This document shows positions 63,260-64,000 of a DNA stretch of 64,000 bases, in pieces. The DNA is from G963665975 sp963665975 (lineage in GTDB: Bacteria; Bacteroidota; Rhodothermia; Rhodothermales; Bin80). Location: contig OY762508.1 in assembly GCA_963665975.1 (NCBI GenBank), positions 434,001 through 498,000 of the forward strand. The letters are read 5' to 3'. The notes below the pieces were generated by a model. The model had not been told where the DNA came from. It did not search any database and worked only from the letters and a program-made list of their open reading frames with translations. A program made the position numbers and the translations under genes. How positions within the stretch are numbered: position 1 is the stretch's first letter; each line of letters opens with the position of its first letter.

Positions 63260-64000
63260 ATGACGGAACTGATCTTTATCAACGGAAAGAGGCTCAACGA
63301 GCCGCCCGCGCTGCGTGCTATTTATTTCGGAGACGGGGTATTTGAGTCCTTCAGGTGGATGGATTCTCCACCGGTGTTTCTGTCCTTGCATCTTGAGAGG
63401 ATGCGCAGGGGTGCTGAGTACCTCGGGATCCCGTTCCCTGGAGAGGCGGAGGTGCAGCTCAGAATTGAAGACGCTGTCTCTAGAGCAACAGGGAGTGACT
63501 TAAACGTAAAGGCCTGTCTTTGGGGAGAAGGTAGCACGGTTTTTCACTCGCGCCCCGGAGCAGCTTCATTCCTTGTTTCTGTAAAGCCGCACGTAAAGGG
63601 GCCACCGGCCATCTCTCTCCGAGTCTGCGAAGAGAGAAGATCTCCTCAGCGCCGCCTTTATTCGCACAAGACCCTCAACTACCTGGGGAACGTTGTGGCG
63701 AAAAGAGAAGCGCTCGAAAAAGGGTTTGATGAGGCCCTTTTTCTCGATACCGACGGCAGGGTGGCGGAAACTTCATGCCACAATGTATTCTGGGTGAAAG
63801 GGAGAACATTGTTCACTCCGTCTGCCGCATGCCCCATTCTGCCTGGAGTAACGAGAGAAATCGTTTTGCGCCAGGCTGCCCAGCTTGGTTACGAGACCCT
63901 CTGCGGAGATTATTCGCTCGATGCGCTTGTATCCAGCGATTACGCTTTTCTTACCAATGCCGGTGCCGGTATCATATACGTCAGCAGCGTGAACGGCAAT
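63260..64000 (+). CDS. pabC: Aminodeoxychorismate lyase / class IV aminotransferase, 3' end cut off
   Basis: The frame opens with TELIFINGKRL and runs to the window edge (247 codons). It has the PLP lysine in YSHKTLNYLGN, ETSCHNVFWVKG and PSAACPILPGVTREIV, the class IV fold. As the gene follows pabB directly it most likely is PabC, which splits aminodeoxychorismate to p-aminobenzoate; a branched-chain aminotransferase is less likely. Same AGA/AGG-rich codon use as pabB. Confidence 0.85.
   Translation, partial: MTELIFINGKRLNEPPALRAIYFGDGVFESFRWMDSPPVFLSLHLERMRRGAEYLGIPFPGEAEVQLRIEDAVSRATGSDLNVKACLWGEGSTVFHSRPGAASFLVSVKPHVKGPPAISLRVCEERRSPQRRLYSHKTLNYLGNVVAKREALEKGFDEALFLDTDGRVAETSCHNVFWVKGRTLFTPSAACPILPGVTREIVLRQAAQLGYETLCGDYSLDALVSSDYAFLTNAGAGIIYVSSVNGN

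Noticed and set aside
1..64000. CRISPR arrays and insertion sequences
   Set aside because: No short direct repeats with regular spacers and no transposase-like frames were seen by eye.

Overview
The window reads as a chromosomal segment from a Gram-negative bacterium of the FCB group, most likely a Rhodothermota/Bacteroidota-type organism. The evidence is a secreted repeat protein ending in a type IX secretion (T9SS) C-terminal sorting domain, the rpsF-rpsR-rplI order, an HU-like/SPOR envelope protein next to TolQ/TolR-type genes, a bifunctional phosphoglucose/phosphomannose isomerase, and Leaderless or weak ribosome-binding sites at most genes. The base composition is moderately GC-rich with a few AT-richer pockets. 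The assignment is by gene content only; there is no rRNA in the window.

Left part (1-6.6 kb): the 3' end of a HEAT-repeat/cytochrome c protein, a DUF1080 glycoside-hydrolase-like protein, a ROK sugar kinase and an SDR oxidoreductase, all on the + strand (sugar catabolism). Next comes a roughly 1.7 kb segment carrying a lone archaeal-type AAA ATPase. It is bounded on one side by tRNA-Pro(GGG) and on the other by a degenerate copy of the 3' half of that tRNA, and a symmetric four-half-site dyad lies upstream of the ATPase. A MerR regulator and an EamA exporter follow, in divergent orientation.

7.7-18.0 kb: an AddB/AddA-like helicase-nuclease operon (+), an AT-richer pocket with a possible 30-codon gene and a TonB-C-terminal lipoprotein, and a tightly overlapped transglutaminase / alpha-E / permuted ATP-grasp operon (-).

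18.3-37.2 kb: a long minus-strand run. It holds CvpA; an envelope cluster (PEGA-like protein, PQQ-propeller lipoprotein, and a zinc-peptidase/beta-propeller/beta-barrel giant); an operon adk - prenyl synthase - HPr - enzyme I - PGI/PMI; two small membrane proteins; a redoxin - LuxE - LuxC fatty-acid-reductase cluster; a sodium:neurotransmitter-type symporter; and a penicillin acylase overlapping a ParA ATPase.

37.5-53.4 kb: maf, folB, a monohaem lipoprotein overlapping a PfkB kinase, then a + strand envelope block (1,005-residue TPR protein, beta-barrel, two HU-like proteins, TolQ/TolR pair) running into a SIS-domain protein and a second ROK protein. The 1,202-residue spondin_N/Calx-beta/T9SS protein lies opposite them and contains three near-identical 327-bp units.

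53.9-64.0 kb: an alanine-glyoxylate-type aminotransferase, a DsbD reductase, rpsF-rpsR-rplI with a leader hairpin, prfA, a small lipoprotein and aroF (all -). A decayed stretch follows, then pabB and the 5' part of pabC (+), whose arginine codon use (many AGA/AGG) differs from the neighbours and suggests transfer. Most of the window is ordinary chromosomal content. The least explained parts are the tRNA-flanked ATPase segment with its dyad, the orphan ParA, the LuxE/LuxC pair without luciferase, and the HU-like pair.
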